DNA of 64,000 nt from Sporosarcina globispora (GTDB lineage Bacteria; Bacillota; Bacilli; Bacillales; Cytobacillaceae): NCBI RefSeq assembly GCF_001274725.1, contig NZ_LGUF01000007.1, forward strand, positions 2,612,504 to 2,676,503, in the 5' to 3' direction. Each line of letters opens with the position of its first letter. Position 1 is the first letter of the stretch. Both the position numbers and the translations under genes were made by a program. Shown one piece after another: positions 16,123 to 25,758 of the stretch. Below the pieces are notes generated by a model, which saw nothing but the letters and a program-made list of their open reading frames with translations, was not told where the DNA came from and searched no databases.

Positions 16123-17931
16123 ATGTTGCAACTTCAGGTAATGAACAGTCCGTTTAATCAGGAGCAGGCAGAGCTCCTTAATCGTCTTCTTCCGACTCTG
16201 ACAGAAACACAAACCCTCTGGCTGAGCGGATATCTTGCGGCAATACAATCTTCATCATTGCAGGCTGCACCCGCTGTCGAAGAGCGTCCTGCAGCAGTTC
16301 CGTCGCCGACAATTCCAAGAGAAGTGACCATTTTATTTGGATCGCAAACTGGGAATGCTCAAAATCTGGCAAAAAAAGCTGGAAAAACACTTGAGAAGAG
16401 AGGCTTTCAAGTTACAGTTTCGGCAATGAGCGATTTTAAGCCCAATAATCTTAAAAAGGTCAAAAGTCTGTTAATTGTCGTAAGTACTCATGGTGAGGGA
16501 GATCCGCCTGATAATGCTTTGACATTCCATGAATTTGTCCATGGGAAAAGGGCGCCAAAACTGGAAGACTTCCGATTCTCAGTTCTGGCACTTGGCGACA
16601 GCTCATATGAATTTTTCTGCCAAACTGGAAAAGATTTCGATAAACGTTTGGAGGAGCTTGGCGGAACAAGAATTACACCGAGAATGGACTGTGATCTTGA
16701 TTTCGATGAGCCTGCAGCAGAGTGGATGGAAGCAGTTTTAGCCGGATTGAGCGCAGGGGAAAGCAGCGCTCCTTCACCTGCGTCTCCAGTTTCAGTTAGT
16801 CTTTCTGCCGAGTCAGTTTATTCCCGGTCCAATCCTTTTCGTGCAGAAGTACTCGAGAACATTAATCTCAATGGACGCGGCTCCAATAAAGAAACACGCC
16901 ATCTTGAACTTTCACTTGAAGGTTCCGGACTGACCTATCAGCCAGGTGACAGCCTTGGGATATACCCTGAGAACGATCCAGAATTGGTAGATTTGCTTTT
17001 AGCTGAGATGAATTGGGATCCTGAGGAAGCAGTCAGAGTGAAAGAAGAAACGGTTACGCTAAAACAAGCGCTTACAACTCACTTTGAGATTACTGTACTG
17101 ACCAAACCGCTTGTTGAAAAGGCTGCGATGCTTTCAGGAAATGGAGACTTGCGCCAGCTTGTGATGGATAGCAATCAATTAAAATCTTATATTGACGGAC
17201 GGGATTTAATTGATTTAGTCCGTGACTTTAAGCCATGGAACAGTTCGGCACAGGAGTTTGTCTCTATTTTGCGGAAAATGCCGGCGCGCCTTTATTCCAT
17301 TTCAAGCAGTTTTGAAGCGAATTCGGATGAAGTACACTTAACAATAGGTGCGGTCCGCTATGATGCACATGGCCGTGAACGCAAAGGTGTCTGCTCCATT
17401 TTATGTGCAGAACGTCTTCAGCCTGGCGACATGCTGCCGGTATTTATTCAGCACAATGAAAACTTTAAACTGCCGGAAAGTCCTGACACACCAATCATTA
17501 TGGTAGGGCCGGGAACCGGAATTGCCCCGTTCCGTTCATTCATGCAGGAGCGTGAAGAAAGCGGTGCTGAAGGGAAATCATGGCTGTTCTTTGGCGACCA
17601 GCATTTCGTGACTGACTTTCTTTATCAGACCGAATGGCAAAAGTGGCTCAAGGATGGCGTCTTGTCGAAGCTGGATGTCGCTTTTTCCCGAGATGATGAT
17701 GAAAAGGTGTATGTTCAGCACAGAATGCAGGAAAACAGCAGGGAGCTATTTCAGTGGCTGCAAGATGGGGCATCCGTATACATCTGCGGTGATGAGAAAA
17801 ACATGGCACATGATGTCCATAATACACTTATAGAAATTATTGAAAAAGAAGGCGGTATGAACCGTGATCAGGCATCAGAATACCTTGCCGACATGCAGAA
17901 AAATAAACGCTACCAGCGCGACGTATATTGA
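16123..17931 (+). CDS. cysJ: Assimilatory sulfite reductase flavoprotein subunit CysJ
   Basis: A 602-residue diflavin reductase: an FMN flavodoxin domain (residues about 68-205, GSQTGNAQ and [12 protein letters not shown]), an FAD-binding domain (RLYSISSS and GVCS) and a C-terminal NADPH domain ([12 protein letters not shown]). It passes electrons from NADPH to the CysI hemoprotein so that sulfite becomes sulfide for cysteine synthesis. The length matches Bacillus CysJ. The ATG follows GAGGTGG. cysI starts 25 nt downstream, so the two form an operon, divergent from the CysL-type regulator. Confidence 0.96.
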   Translation: MLQLQVMNSPFNQEQAELLNRLLPTLTETQTLWLSGYLAAIQSSSLQAAPAVEERPAAVPSPTIPREVTILFGSQTGNAQNLAKKAGKTLEKRGFQVTVSAMSDFKPNNLKKVKSLLIVVSTHGEGDPPDNALTFHEFVHGKRAPKLEDFRFSVLALGDSSYEFFCQTGKDFDKRLEELGGTRITPRMDCDLDFDEPAAEWMEAVLAGLSAGESSAPSPASPVSVSLSAESVYSRSNPFRAEVLENINLNGRGSNKETRHLELSLEGSGLTYQPGDSLGIYPENDPELVDLLLAEMNWDPEEAVRVKEETVTLKQALTTHFEITVLTKPLVEKAAMLSGNGDLRQLVMDSNQLKSYIDGRDLIDLVRDFKPWNSSAQEFVSILRKMPARLYSISSSFEANSDEVHLTIGAVRYDAHGRERKGVCSILCAERLQPGDMLPVFIQHNENFKLPESPDTPIIMVGPGTGIAPFRSFMQEREESGAEGKSWLFFGDQHFVTDFLYQTEWQKWLKDGVLSKLDVAFSRDDDEKVYVQHRMQENSRELFQWLQDGASVYICGDEKNMAHDVHNTLIEIIEKEGGMNRDQASEYLADMQKNKRYQRDVY

Positions 17932-17956
17932 TTTGGAAGGAAAGGAGTTTTTCAGC

Positions 17957-19678
17957 ATGGTAAACCCAAATTTAAAAGCACCGGATGGCCCTCCGAGTGA
18001 TGTTGAGGGAATTAAGGAGCGGAGCAACTATTTGCGGGGAACACTTGCGGAAGTCATGCAGGACCGCATAAGCGCCGGAATTCCGGAGGATGATAACAGA
18101 TTAATGAAACATCACGGCAGCTATCTCCAGGATGACCGGGATTTGCGGAATGAACGGCAGAAGCAGAAGCTTGAGCCTGCCTACCAGTTTATGCTTCGCC
18201 TGCGTCTTCCGGGGGGCGTCGCAACGCCAAAACAATGGCTTGTCATAGATGATTTGGCTGAGAAATATGGAAATGGCACATTAAAGCTGACTACTCGTCA
18301 AACTTTCCAAATGCATGGAATATTAAAATGGAATATGAAAAAGACAATCCAGGCAATCCATGAGACCATGCTTGATACGATTGCGGCATGCGGCGATGTA
18401 AACCGTAATGTGATGTGCATATCCAATCCCGATCAATCTGAAATTCATTCAGAAGTGTATGAGCTGGCGAAAATGCTAAGTGACGATCTCCTGCCTCGCA
18501 CTCGTGCATATCATGAAATCTGGCTGGATGAAGAAAAAGTAGCCGGCTCTCCAGAAGCAGATGAAGAGGTTGAGCCAATGTATGGCCCGCTATATTTGCC
18601 TCGGAAATTTAAAATAGGGATTGCTGTACCGCCTTCCAATGATATTGATGTCTTTTCCCAGGACCTCGGATTCATTGCTATTGTTGAAAACGGCAAGCTT
18701 GCAGGCTTTAACGTGGCAATCGGCGGCGGAATGGGCTTCTCCCATGGAGACAAAGCGACATACCCGCAGGTTTCGAAGGTAATTGGCTTTGTGGCACCAG
18801 ATAAGATTTACGAAGTCGCTGAGAAGGTTATTACAATTCAGCGCGATTACGGCAACCGCTCAGCCCGGAAAAATGCCCGTTTTAAATATACGGTTGACCG
18901 CCTTGGCTTAGAGACAGTTATAGAAGAACTGGAGAACCGTTTAGGCTGGAAGCTGGAAGAAGCCCGCAGATTTAGGTTTGATTCTAACGGAGACCGCTAC
19001 GGATGGGTAAAAGGTGTCCGCGGAAAATGGCATTTTACGATGTTCATAGAAGGCGGCCGCGTAGCTGACTTTGAAGGCTATAAACTGAAAACAGCTTTGC
19101 GGGAGATTGCAAAAGTTCATAAAGGTGACTTCAGACTGACTGCAAATCAGAACCTGTTCATCGGCAGCGTAGCTACAAAAGATAAGGCAAAGATCGAGGC
19201 GCTGATTAAAGAGTATGGCTTAACAGACGGAAGCCGTTACAGTGCATTGCGCCGAGGATCCATGGCTTGTGTGGCATTGCCGACATGCGGCCTGGCGATG
19301 GCTGAAGCAGAACGCTATCTTCCTGTATTAGTTGATAAAATAGATGAGATTGTGGACGAAGCTGGTTTGCGGAACGAAGAAATCACCATCCGCATGACCG
19401 GCTGCCCGAACGGCTGTGCCCGCCACGCACTCGGCGAAATCGGCTTTATCGGTAAAGCGGTCGGCAAATACAATATGTACCTCGGTGCAGCCTTTGACGG
19501 CAGCCGTCTAAGTAAAATGTACCGCGAAAACATTGGCGAAGAAGAAATCCTGAACGAGCTGCGCGTCATCCTGCCGCGCTACGCCCGTGAACGCTTGGAT
19601 GGCGAGCACTTTGGCGACTTCGTTATCCGTGCTGGAATTATTGAAGCGACAACGGACGGGACTAATTTTCATGATTGA
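17957..19678 (+). CDS. cysI: Assimilatory sulfite reductase hemoprotein subunit CysI
   Basis: A 573-residue siroheme and [4Fe-4S] enzyme that reduces sulfite to sulfide using electrons from CysJ. Cluster and siroheme ligands are visible as the Cx5C pair in ACVALPTCG and the Cx3C pair in [10 protein letters not shown]. Two nitrite/sulfite reductase ferredoxin-like half domains surround them. The start at 17957 follows AAAGGAG by 9 nt and gives the usual length. An upstream extension overlapping cysJ is not needed. A terminator follows. Confidence 0.96.
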   Translation: MVNPNLKAPDGPPSDVEGIKERSNYLRGTLAEVMQDRISAGIPEDDNRLMKHHGSYLQDDRDLRNERQKQKLEPAYQFMLRLRLPGGVATPKQWLVIDDLAEKYGNGTLKLTTRQTFQMHGILKWNMKKTIQAIHETMLDTIAACGDVNRNVMCISNPDQSEIHSEVYELAKMLSDDLLPRTRAYHEIWLDEEKVAGSPEADEEVEPMYGPLYLPRKFKIGIAVPPSNDIDVFSQDLGFIAIVENGKLAGFNVAIGGGMGFSHGDKATYPQVSKVIGFVAPDKIYEVAEKVITIQRDYGNRSARKNARFKYTVDRLGLETVIEELENRLGWKLEEARRFRFDSNGDRYGWVKGVRGKWHFTMFIEGGRVADFEGYKLKTALREIAKVHKGDFRLTANQNLFIGSVATKDKAKIEALIKEYGLTDGSRYSALRRGSMACVALPTCGLAMAEAERYLPVLVDKIDEIVDEAGLRNEEITIRMTGCPNGCARHALGEIGFIGKAVGKYNMYLGAAFDGSRLSKMYRENIGEEEILNELRVILPRYARERLDGEHFGDFVIRAGIIEATTDGTNFHD

Positions 19679-19685
19679 GCTGGAG

Positions 19686-19717
19686 AAAGATGGGGCGGCT
19701 GCCCTGTCTTTTTTTCT
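19686..19717 (+). terminator. Terminator of cysJI
   Basis: AAAGA(T)GGGGC and GCCC(TG)TCTTT form an imperfect stem followed by a T-tract (TTTTTTTCTTT). Confidence 0.7.
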
Positions 19718-19750
19718 TTGTGTGCCAGAGATGAACCCACGTAAATATTT

Positions 19751-19825
19751 CTATCCGCACATATTTTCTGGCTATCCGCACACAAAATAGTTTATCCGTA
19801 CATAAATTTTGGCTATCCGCACATA
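19751..19825 (+). repeat. Four TATCCGCACA direct repeats with 20-21 bp period
   Basis: Copies of CTATCCGCACATA (or one to three changes from it) begin at 19751, 19772, 19792 and 19813. The period of 20-21 bp is two helical turns, so all copies face one side of the DNA. They lie between the cysI terminator and the NERD gene. There is no open frame in them. They could be regulator sites or a dispersed intergenic repeat. Confidence 0.7.
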
Positions 19826-19908
19826 AACATTATCTTCGGTGTTTTTCTTAGAGGAAATCAGTGCAGATTGTAGAATATAAGTATAAAAATAAGAAATGGA
19901 GTGAAATA

Positions 19909-20934
19909 ATGATCCTCAAAGAACGAAAAATCCCTCTTTTAATCCGTAAAACAGAAGCTCTCCTTCACAGGCTTCCATCTAACCATCCCAAAATCCCTCT
20001 CATTGAAGAAGAACTGAATAGAAGAATTGCAGGTTATAAAGGAGAAGCTTCATTGGATTTTCCTCTTGATTTTCTAGATAATAAAGAGTTTTTTATACTT
20101 CATGATCTCCGCTTGCCAGATAATGATCGTTTTTTCCAAATCGATACTCTTATACTTACAAAAAAGTTTGCACTAATACTTGAGGTGAAAAATATAACAG
20201 GCATACTGCATTTTGATACAGTATATAATCAATTAATTCGTATTAAGAATGGAAAAGAGCAAGTTTTTCCTTGTCCTTTAATTCAGGTAAATAGACAGTC
20301 ATCGCAACTTAGAAGGTGGTTTAATGCCAATGTCAGTATTGAAAATTTACCGGTCTATTCTTTTGTGGTCATAAGTAATCCGCATACAGGAATTAAAATT
20401 ATACCTCCACATATTGACCTCAGCCGTAAAGTTATACACCGAAATACTCTTCCTATAAAAATTGAGCAAATAGAAAATTCCATTAAGAAAGAAATCAGTG
20501 ATAAACTCCTTAAAAAGATCATTCGCTTATTAAAAAAGCAGAATACAGAGCAGGAAAGCTCAATACTTTCAAGATTCCAAATAAATCAATCTGATATTTT
20601 AACAGGTGCATTCTGCCCTGCCTGCAGCTTTCTGCCTCTCGAAAGAGTAAGTCGCACCTGGAGATGTCCTAAATGTAAGATAACCAGCAAAGAAGCACAT
20701 ATGAAAGCATTACATGACTACAGTCTTCTGCTTGGGACTGCCATCACGAATAAAGAACTCAGAAATTTTCTGCATGTTTCATCTTCCTATACCGCAACCA
20801 GACTCCTCCAATCCCTCAATCTTCCGCAAACCGGAGCTAATAAAAATAGAACATATACACTAATTTTCCCTGAAGAGAGCACCAATCAAAAGGTAAATAA
20901 AGAGGTATTTGATAGCAAGTGTCGAAACATTTAG
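19909..20934 (+). CDS. NERD domain protein with C-terminal zinc ribbon
   Basis: A 341-residue protein. The nuclease-related NERD domain occupies residues about 35-150, with FQIDTLILTKKFALILEVKN containing the D...ExK-like catalytic residues. A zinc ribbon, CPAC then CPKC with 20 residues between, lies near residues 234-260, and a small helical tail follows. NERD proteins are predicted nucleases of unknown purpose. The ATG at 19909 follows GGAGTG. The upstream 48 nt are in frame but lack a start with a site. The next gene begins 32 nt downstream. Confidence 0.82.
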   Translation: MILKERKIPLLIRKTEALLHRLPSNHPKIPLIEEELNRRIAGYKGEASLDFPLDFLDNKEFFILHDLRLPDNDRFFQIDTLILTKKFALILEVKNITGILHFDTVYNQLIRIKNGKEQVFPCPLIQVNRQSSQLRRWFNANVSIENLPVYSFVVISNPHTGIKIIPPHIDLSRKVIHRNTLPIKIEQIENSIKKEISDKLLKKIIRLLKKQNTEQESSILSRFQINQSDILTGAFCPACSFLPLERVSRTWRCPKCKITSKEAHMKALHDYSLLLGTAITNKELRNFLHVSSSYTATRLLQSLNLPQTGANKNRTYTLIFPEESTNQKVNKEVFDSKCRNI

Positions 20935-20966
20935 ATATCTATAAACCAATTAAAGGAGGAATATTC

Positions 20967-22127
20967 ATGGCAAACAAGGAAATGCTTTTGATTCCAGGGC
21001 CGACGCCAGTCGTGGATTCAATTTATGATGCGATAGCACAGGAGACAAGGGGGCATACGGATCCAAGATTTGCAGCTATTTATAAGAGTGCGATTGAAAA
21101 GACTAGGGAGATGCTGAAGACGGATGGAGAAGTATTTGTGATTTCTGGTTCCGGGACGATTGCAATGGAAATGGCTCTAGTCAACACCGTTTCAGCTGGT
21201 GAGAAGCTTTTGATCATCAGCCAGGGCTTCTTCGGTGATCGTTTTATACACTTAGCAAAGTCTTTTGGGATTGAGACAGATATTATTCAGTCGGAATGGG
21301 GAAAGCAGGTGGACCCAGCAGTTGTTGAGGAAAAACTTTCGACTAATTCCTATAAAGCTGTGACGATAACCCATGCCGATACGTCAACAGGTGTTGCGGC
21401 TGACTTAGATAAGCTTGTGCCAATTATTAAGAAGCACGGGGCTCTTGTTATATTGGATGGGGTCTGTGCTACGGCGGCAATGGAAGAGGATATGAGCAAA
21501 TCATATGGCGAGGGGAAAATTGATGTCGTTTTGACAGGCTCTCAGAAAGCGATCGGTGTTCCGCCAGGACTCGCTGTTGTTGCATTCAATGGAACAGCAT
21601 TGTCTGCCCGTGAACAAATGAAGCGGGTCCCTGCCTACTATTGCGATATCTATAACTGGATTCCTATCATGCACGATCCGCAGAAATACTTCGCTACGCC
21701 ACCTGTAAATCTAATATATGCCTATGATGAAGGCATGAAACTGGTTTTGGCTGAAGGAATGGACAATCGCTATAAGCGCCATGAAGCATACGGCAAAGCT
21801 GTCCGCGCTGCACTTGCTGAATATGGAATGAAGGCAATTGCCGATGAAGAGGCCGCAGCAGCAACTCTCAGCTGCATCCTTTACCGGGAAGGAGTGGATG
21901 ATGCTGAATTTCGTGCATCCCTGGCGAAAAAAGGTGTCATTGTTGCCGGAGCGCTGGCTCACCTTGCCGGAAAAGCATTCCGAATCGGTCATATGGGGAA
22001 TACGACTGAAGAAATGCTTGAAAAAGCAATTGTGCTGATCGGCGAAACAATGAACGATCTAGGCTTTGAAGCAGATATCCAAAAAGCAGTTGATAGGTTT
22101 AGAGAACTCGCATTGCCAGTTGCTTAG
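20967..22127 (+). CDS. PLP-dependent alanine/serine-glyoxylate aminotransferase family protein (PucG-like)
   Basis: A 386-residue fold-type I aminotransferase of class V. LLIPGPTPV near the N-terminus, a HTDPRF motif and VLTGSQKAIGVPPG, which holds the PLP-binding lysine, are typical of alanine-glyoxylate, serine-glyoxylate and PucG-type ureidoglycine-glyoxylate aminotransferases. The exact substrate is not decided by sequence. No purine catabolism or serine genes are next to it. The ATG at 20967 follows AAAGGAGG by 8 nt, and a terminator follows. Confidence 0.88.
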   Translation: MANKEMLLIPGPTPVVDSIYDAIAQETRGHTDPRFAAIYKSAIEKTREMLKTDGEVFVISGSGTIAMEMALVNTVSAGEKLLIISQGFFGDRFIHLAKSFGIETDIIQSEWGKQVDPAVVEEKLSTNSYKAVTITHADTSTGVAADLDKLVPIIKKHGALVILDGVCATAAMEEDMSKSYGEGKIDVVLTGSQKAIGVPPGLAVVAFNGTALSAREQMKRVPAYYCDIYNWIPIMHDPQKYFATPPVNLIYAYDEGMKLVLAEGMDNRYKRHEAYGKAVRAALAEYGMKAIADEEAAAATLSCILYREGVDDAEFRASLAKKGVIVAGALAHLAGKAFRIGHMGNTTEEMLEKAIVLIGETMNDLGFEADIQKAVDRFRELALPVA

Positions 22128-22175
22128 AATGCAGAATAGAATCTGAACATGCATTACGATAATATATTTTCCCTA

Positions 22176-22199
22176 GACTGCCTTCCCGGCAGTCTTTTT
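22176..22199 (+). terminator. Terminator after the aminotransferase gene
   Basis: GACTGCC and GGCAGTC form a 7-bp stem around TTCCC, followed by TTTTT. Confidence 0.85.
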
Positions 22200-22388
22200 C
22201 CTGAACATTTATAGGATTGGAGCTTGCAAGGTTCTAAAAGAAATTAGCCATCGCGGACAAATCCGGGTGCTCAAGAGACAGCTGGAAACTAATAGGTGAT
22301 GAGTTAACCACAGTCCGTTTCCAAAAATATGAAACTAATGTTCTTTTGGATCGTATATAAGGCAAAACATAAAGAGGCGGTTAAAATT

Positions 22389-22604
22389 CTGAGCAAGAAG
22401 TCTTGGAGTTTTTCAGGCAGCAGAATGGCATTTGGCCTGGCGCTTGGAGTAGTTTTTGGCATGATCTTTAAAAATTGGGCATTAGGTATTGCAATGGGAG
22501 TTGTTTTGGGGTGTCGAGTGGATCCGCTAAGAAAAGATGGAGGGCTGCAGAATGAACATTCAATTAGAACCCGTCACAAGAGACAATTGGGAAGAAGCCA
22601 TTAA
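22389..22604 (+). CDS. Small glycine-zipper membrane protein, probably frameshifted at its 3' end
   Basis: A small protein with a serine-glycine start (SWSFSGSRMAFGL) and two glycine-zipper helices (GLALGVVFGMIF and ALGIAMGVVLG). Only non-ATG starts fit: CTG at 22389 lies 9 nt after GAGGCGG. The annotated frame runs 53 nt into the next gene. Another frame would instead stop at a TGA overlapping the next ATG (ATGA). A single indel near 22510 is therefore likely. The function is unknown. Confidence 0.5.
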   Translation: MSKKSWSFSGSRMAFGLALGVVFGMIFKNWALGIAMGVVLGCRVDPLRKDGGLQNEHSIRTRHKRQLGRSH

Positions 22605-23010
22605 GTTGAAGGTAAAAGAATCGCAGCGTGATTTCGTTCCTTCATCAGCTGTATCACTTGCAAAGGTGTATATAAAACCAGATGGGGATGAAGTAGAGTA
22701 TATCCCATTTTCAATATATGACAATGATAAAATGGTCGGTTTTATCATGTATGCCTACGAACCGGGTACGGTTAACATGTATTGGATAAATGGTTTTTTT
22801 ATTGACGAAAAATATCAGGGTATGGGTTATGGCCGGGCAGCATTAGCCGAGATGATCAGCTGGATAAAAACTAAATTTTCAAAATGCGAGGAGATCCGCT
22901 TAACTGTTCATAAAGATAACCACTACGCAAGGAATCTGTATAAAAACTTTAGCTTTTCCCCCTCAGGAGAGATTTGGGGAGAGGAAGAAGTTTACTATTT
23001 TTCTGTATAA
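22552..23010 (+). CDS. GNAT N-acetyltransferase (spermidine/diamine acetyltransferase-like)
   Basis: A 152-residue GNAT enzyme. LEPVTRDNWEEA at the N-terminus, IDEKYQGMGYGRAAL (the acetyl-CoA pyrophosphate loop, Q/R-x-x-G-x-G/A type) and ARNLYKNFSFSPSGE at the C-terminus place it close to the BltD/PaiA polyamine acetyltransferases. The acceptor is not proven. The ATG at 22552 has GGAGGG 7 nt upstream. It overlaps the 3' end of the small glycine-zipper ORF, and the methyltransferase begins 12 nt later, so the three are probably cotranscribed. Confidence 0.86.
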   Translation: MNIQLEPVTRDNWEEAIKLKVKESQRDFVPSSAVSLAKVYIKPDGDEVEYIPFSIYDNDKMVGFIMYAYEPGTVNMYWINGFFIDEKYQGMGYGRAALAEMISWIKTKFSKCEEIRLTVHKDNHYARNLYKNFSFSPSGEIWGEEEVYYFSV

Positions 23011-23022
23011 AGGAGTTTTCTT

Positions 23023-23769
23023 ATGACCAATGAAACATTAAAGATAAATAAAAAAAGCTGGGACCAAGCGGCTGAAAGGTTTTATGGGCGTAATCCGCTT
23101 CCTGAATACGGACCGCTGGCGCCAACTGAAGATGATCTTCATTTGTTTGGGGATGTACGCAGTTTAAAGATGCTTGAGATTGGGTGCGGAAGCGGGCATT
23201 CACTTAAATACTTGGATCAGCGCGGGGCAGGTGAAATATGGGGGCTGGACCTGTCTTCCAAGCAAATCGAATCCGCAAAGGCACTTCTAGTAAATTCTTC
23301 TTCACCAGTAATGCTGTTTGAATCTCCGATGGAACAAAACCCGGGAATCCCTGCTGATTATTTCGATGTCGTTTTTTCCATCTATGCAATTGGATGGACC
23401 ACCAATTTAGACAAGACGCTGAAGAACGTTCATCACTATCTTAAATCAGGCGGGGTGTTTATTTTTAGCTGGGAACATCCAATGTATAACCGGATTAAGG
23501 CTGAAAATGGAGCATTAATTATGGATAAATCCTATCATGAGGAAGGTGCCTATCAGCACATAGCCTGGAACCAGCCTGCCATTATGCAGCAATATAAATT
23601 AAGTACATATATCAATCTATTAATTGAAAACGGGTTTGCGATTGAAAAAGTAATCGAAGATGTCAGCCTGACTGAGGAAGATATTCAGCGGCATGCTAAT
23701 AAATGGTATTCCTATGAAAAAACAAAAGCAATTCCTGCAGCTGTTATTATTAAATGCAGAAAGCTATAG
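23023..23769 (+). CDS. Class I SAM-dependent methyltransferase
   Basis: A 248-residue methyltransferase with the Methyltransf_11 pattern. Motif I LEIGCGSGHSLKYL starts at about residue 50, the acidic motif II is in GLDLSSKQIE, and FDVVFSIYAIGWT matches motif IV. It would transfer a methyl group from S-adenosylmethionine to an unidentified small substrate. The ATG follows AAAGGAG. The following NUDIX gene starts 22 nt downstream. Confidence 0.87.
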   Translation: MTNETLKINKKSWDQAAERFYGRNPLPEYGPLAPTEDDLHLFGDVRSLKMLEIGCGSGHSLKYLDQRGAGEIWGLDLSSKQIESAKALLVNSSSPVMLFESPMEQNPGIPADYFDVVFSIYAIGWTTNLDKTLKNVHHYLKSGGVFIFSWEHPMYNRIKAENGALIMDKSYHEEGAYQHIAWNQPAIMQQYKLSTYINLLIENGFAIEKVIEDVSLTEEDIQRHANKWYSYEKTKAIPAAVIIKCRKL

Positions 23770-23791
23770 AAGAAAAGGCGGATGTGACCCA

Positions 23792-24283
23792 ATGACATAT
23801 CATATTAGAGTCAGAGCAGGAGCAGTTATTATAGAAGATAATTCGATCCTGTTGATTGAGTTCCATGATGAAAGAGGCTGCCATTACAATTTGCCTGCAG
23901 GAGGGGTTGAACCCAAAGAATCTATAATCGATGCAGTGAAAAGGGAAGCGAAAGAAGAGGCATCTGTGGATGTGATGGTCGGCCCATTGGCATTTGTCTA
24001 TGAATATGCCCCTCACTTAAATGAATTTAGGTATGGGCAAATCCATTCACTGGGCTTAATGTTTGAATGTCACTTAAGAGAAGGCTCATTGCCTAAAATG
24101 CCATCTGCCCCGGATCCAAACCAGACAGGAGTTAGGTGGGTGCCGCTTTCTGAGCTGCAGAATATCGTGTTGTATCCAAATATGAAAGATCACATCTTGG
24201 AATATGTTAAAAATAAAAGAAATATAGATTTCATCGAAGAACACACACTGGATGTGTACCCAATGGAGATGAAAAAAATCTAA
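23792..24283 (+). CDS. NUDIX hydrolase
   Basis: A 163-residue NUDIX protein. The NUDIX box starts at GGVEPKES and continues with REAKEEASVDV, so the usual Gly after the EE is replaced by Ser. The Glu residues that bind Mg2+ are kept. The family cleaves nucleoside diphosphates linked to another moiety. The substrate is unknown. The ATG at 23792 is chosen because it gives the usual N-terminus (YHIRVRAGAVI). The upstream in-frame codons overlap the methyltransferase gene. Confidence 0.85.
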   Translation: MTYHIRVRAGAVIIEDNSILLIEFHDERGCHYNLPAGGVEPKESIIDAVKREAKEEASVDVMVGPLAFVYEYAPHLNEFRYGQIHSLGLMFECHLREGSLPKMPSAPDPNQTGVRWVPLSELQNIVLYPNMKDHILEYVKNKRNIDFIEEHTLDVYPMEMKKI

Positions 24284-24320
24284 TTATAAAACAGCAGCAC
24301 ATCATTACATAGCTGCAAAA

Positions 24321-24348
24321 GACACCCTCTATCCACTATGAGGGTGTC
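24321..24348 (+). terminator. Bidirectional terminator
   Basis: GACACCCTC and GAGGGTGTC form a perfect 9-bp stem with a 10-nt loop. T-rich sequence lies beyond both ends. Confidence 0.75.
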
Positions 24349-24356
24349 CCGTTATT

Positions 24357-24500
24357 TCATTTTATTTCTGATTTAGGGTTTGTATTAAATGTGCCGTTTT
24401 TGTTTTCCTCTTCATGTCCGCGGACCTGGTCTCCGCCATTTCCTTTTTCGTGTACCTTTTTGCCGCCAAGTTTTACGTTTGGATATTCTTGTTCACGCAT
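24357..24500 (-). CDS. Small hydrophilic protein, unknown function
   Basis: A 47-residue, very polar protein rich in Gly, Asn, Lys and Glu, with no hydrophobic core (NVKLGGKKVHEKGNGGDQ). The ATG at 24500 follows GGAGGTG by 6 nt, which is a strong ribosome site, and the gene ends before a terminator. The composition resembles small sporulation or stress proteins, but I do not recognise the family. It is divergent from the DUF2332 gene. Confidence 0.6.
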   Translation of the reverse strand: MREQEYPNVKLGGKKVHEKGNGGDQVRGHEEENKNGTFNTNPKSEIK

Positions 24501-24599
24501 GGTCTTCACCTCCATGTTAATTAAATTATCCATAAAGGAAAAAAATATATGAATTTTTTGGGGGTTCATACTTAAATTTCATAACGGAGGCGATGGAGA

Positions 24600-25625
24600 A
24601 TGTTAAAACATAATCAATCATCGAGATTCAAAGCATTTGGACAATATGAATGTCAGGGATCCAGCAATCTTTATGAATTCTTATCTTATAAGATTGCGGA
24701 GGATAATAAATTGCTGGTTTTGGCATCTGAAGCGAGAGACGGCCAGCCTGTGCCGAATTTATTTCTTGGGGCAATTCATTACCTGCTGTTAAAAGGGAAA
24801 GAGCATGATCTTAAGGAATTCTATCCAAGTTTAGTGGAGAATCCAAGAAACCCGCATGAGTCTTTCCAAAGCTTTAAAGATTTCTGCAGGATAAATTCAC
24901 AAGAAATTAAAGAGATATTAAAGGAAAAAATAGTCCAGACGAATGAAGTAAGGCGCTGTGCTTACTTATACCCGGTATTTTCCTATATTTTTCAGCAAAC
25001 CGATAAGCCCCTGGCATTGATTGAAATAGGGACAAGCGCGGGCCTGCAGCTTCTTTGGGATAAATACAGCTACTCATATGGAACAGGAGAAACATTTGGG
25101 AATCCAAATTCGAATGTTCATTTATCTTCTGAAATTAAAGGAGACCATGTTCCGCTTTTTCCGGAAGGAATGCCGCCGGTTGCTTCAAGAGTTGGTGTTG
25201 ATCTGTATATAAATGACCTGAATAATATGGAAGATTACCTGTGGCTGAAATCACTTATCTGGCCAGAACATCAGGAGAGAAGAACTTTATTTGAAAAAGC
25301 TGCCCAATGTGTTAAAGAGAATCCAATCAGCCTGATTGAAGGAAATGGTGTAGAACTTTTGCCAAAGCTAATTGAAGATATACCTGAAAAACATTCAATC
25401 TGTGTTTTCCACACACATGTGGCGAATCAGATGCCTGCAAAAGTAAAAGAGAATCTGCTTTCGATAATAAAAGCAAGTGGACAAAACAGGGATACTTTTC
25501 ATATTTATAACAATATCCATGACAGGAATCTGCAGCTTGATTATTATTTGGATTCCAAAGAGCATAAGAAATTGGTCGGCCAAACAGAGGGGCACGGAAA
25601 GTGGTTTACATGGGAATTGAATTAA
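24600..25625 (+). CDS. DUF2332 domain-containing protein
   Basis: A 341-residue protein covering the DUF2332 family. Typical segments are LASEARDGQPVPNLFLGAIHYLLL near the N-terminus, LIEIGTSAGLQLLWDKY (a methyltransferase-like glycine motif) near residue 140, and VFHTHVANQMP near residue 270. The fold looks like a Rossmann methyltransferase, but no reaction is established. The ATG is 9 nt after GGAGG. The gene is monocistronic. Confidence 0.85.
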   Translation: MLKHNQSSRFKAFGQYECQGSSNLYEFLSYKIAEDNKLLVLASEARDGQPVPNLFLGAIHYLLLKGKEHDLKEFYPSLVENPRNPHESFQSFKDFCRINSQEIKEILKEKIVQTNEVRRCAYLYPVFSYIFQQTDKPLALIEIGTSAGLQLLWDKYSYSYGTGETFGNPNSNVHLSSEIKGDHVPLFPEGMPPVASRVGVDLYINDLNNMEDYLWLKSLIWPEHQERRTLFEKAAQCVKENPISLIEGNGVELLPKLIEDIPEKHSICVFHTHVANQMPAKVKENLLSIIKASGQNRDTFHIYNNIHDRNLQLDYYLDSKEHKKLVGQTEGHGKWFTWELN

Positions 25626-25677
25626 TCTTATTTAATATTTCGTACCGCTAAAATTTTGAAACTTGACATCATCTGTT

Positions 25678-25697
25678 ATACTTATCTAGGTAAGTAT
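25678..25697 (+). promoter_or_regulatory. Dyad in the trhO promoter region
   Basis: ATACTTA and TAAGTAT form perfect 7-bp arms around TCTAGG, 61 nt before the trhO ATG. It overlaps a TATACT that could be a -10 element. A repressor site is possible but unassigned. Confidence 0.4.
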
Positions 25698-25758
25698 ATA
25701 TGTTTTAACCTATTAACAGATATATCTTGCAAATATTAAGTGATAGGTGGAAATACAA

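Noticed and set aside
17864-17956. N-terminal extension of CysI into cysJ
   Set aside because: The ATG at 17957 has an AAAGGAG site and gives the standard family length.
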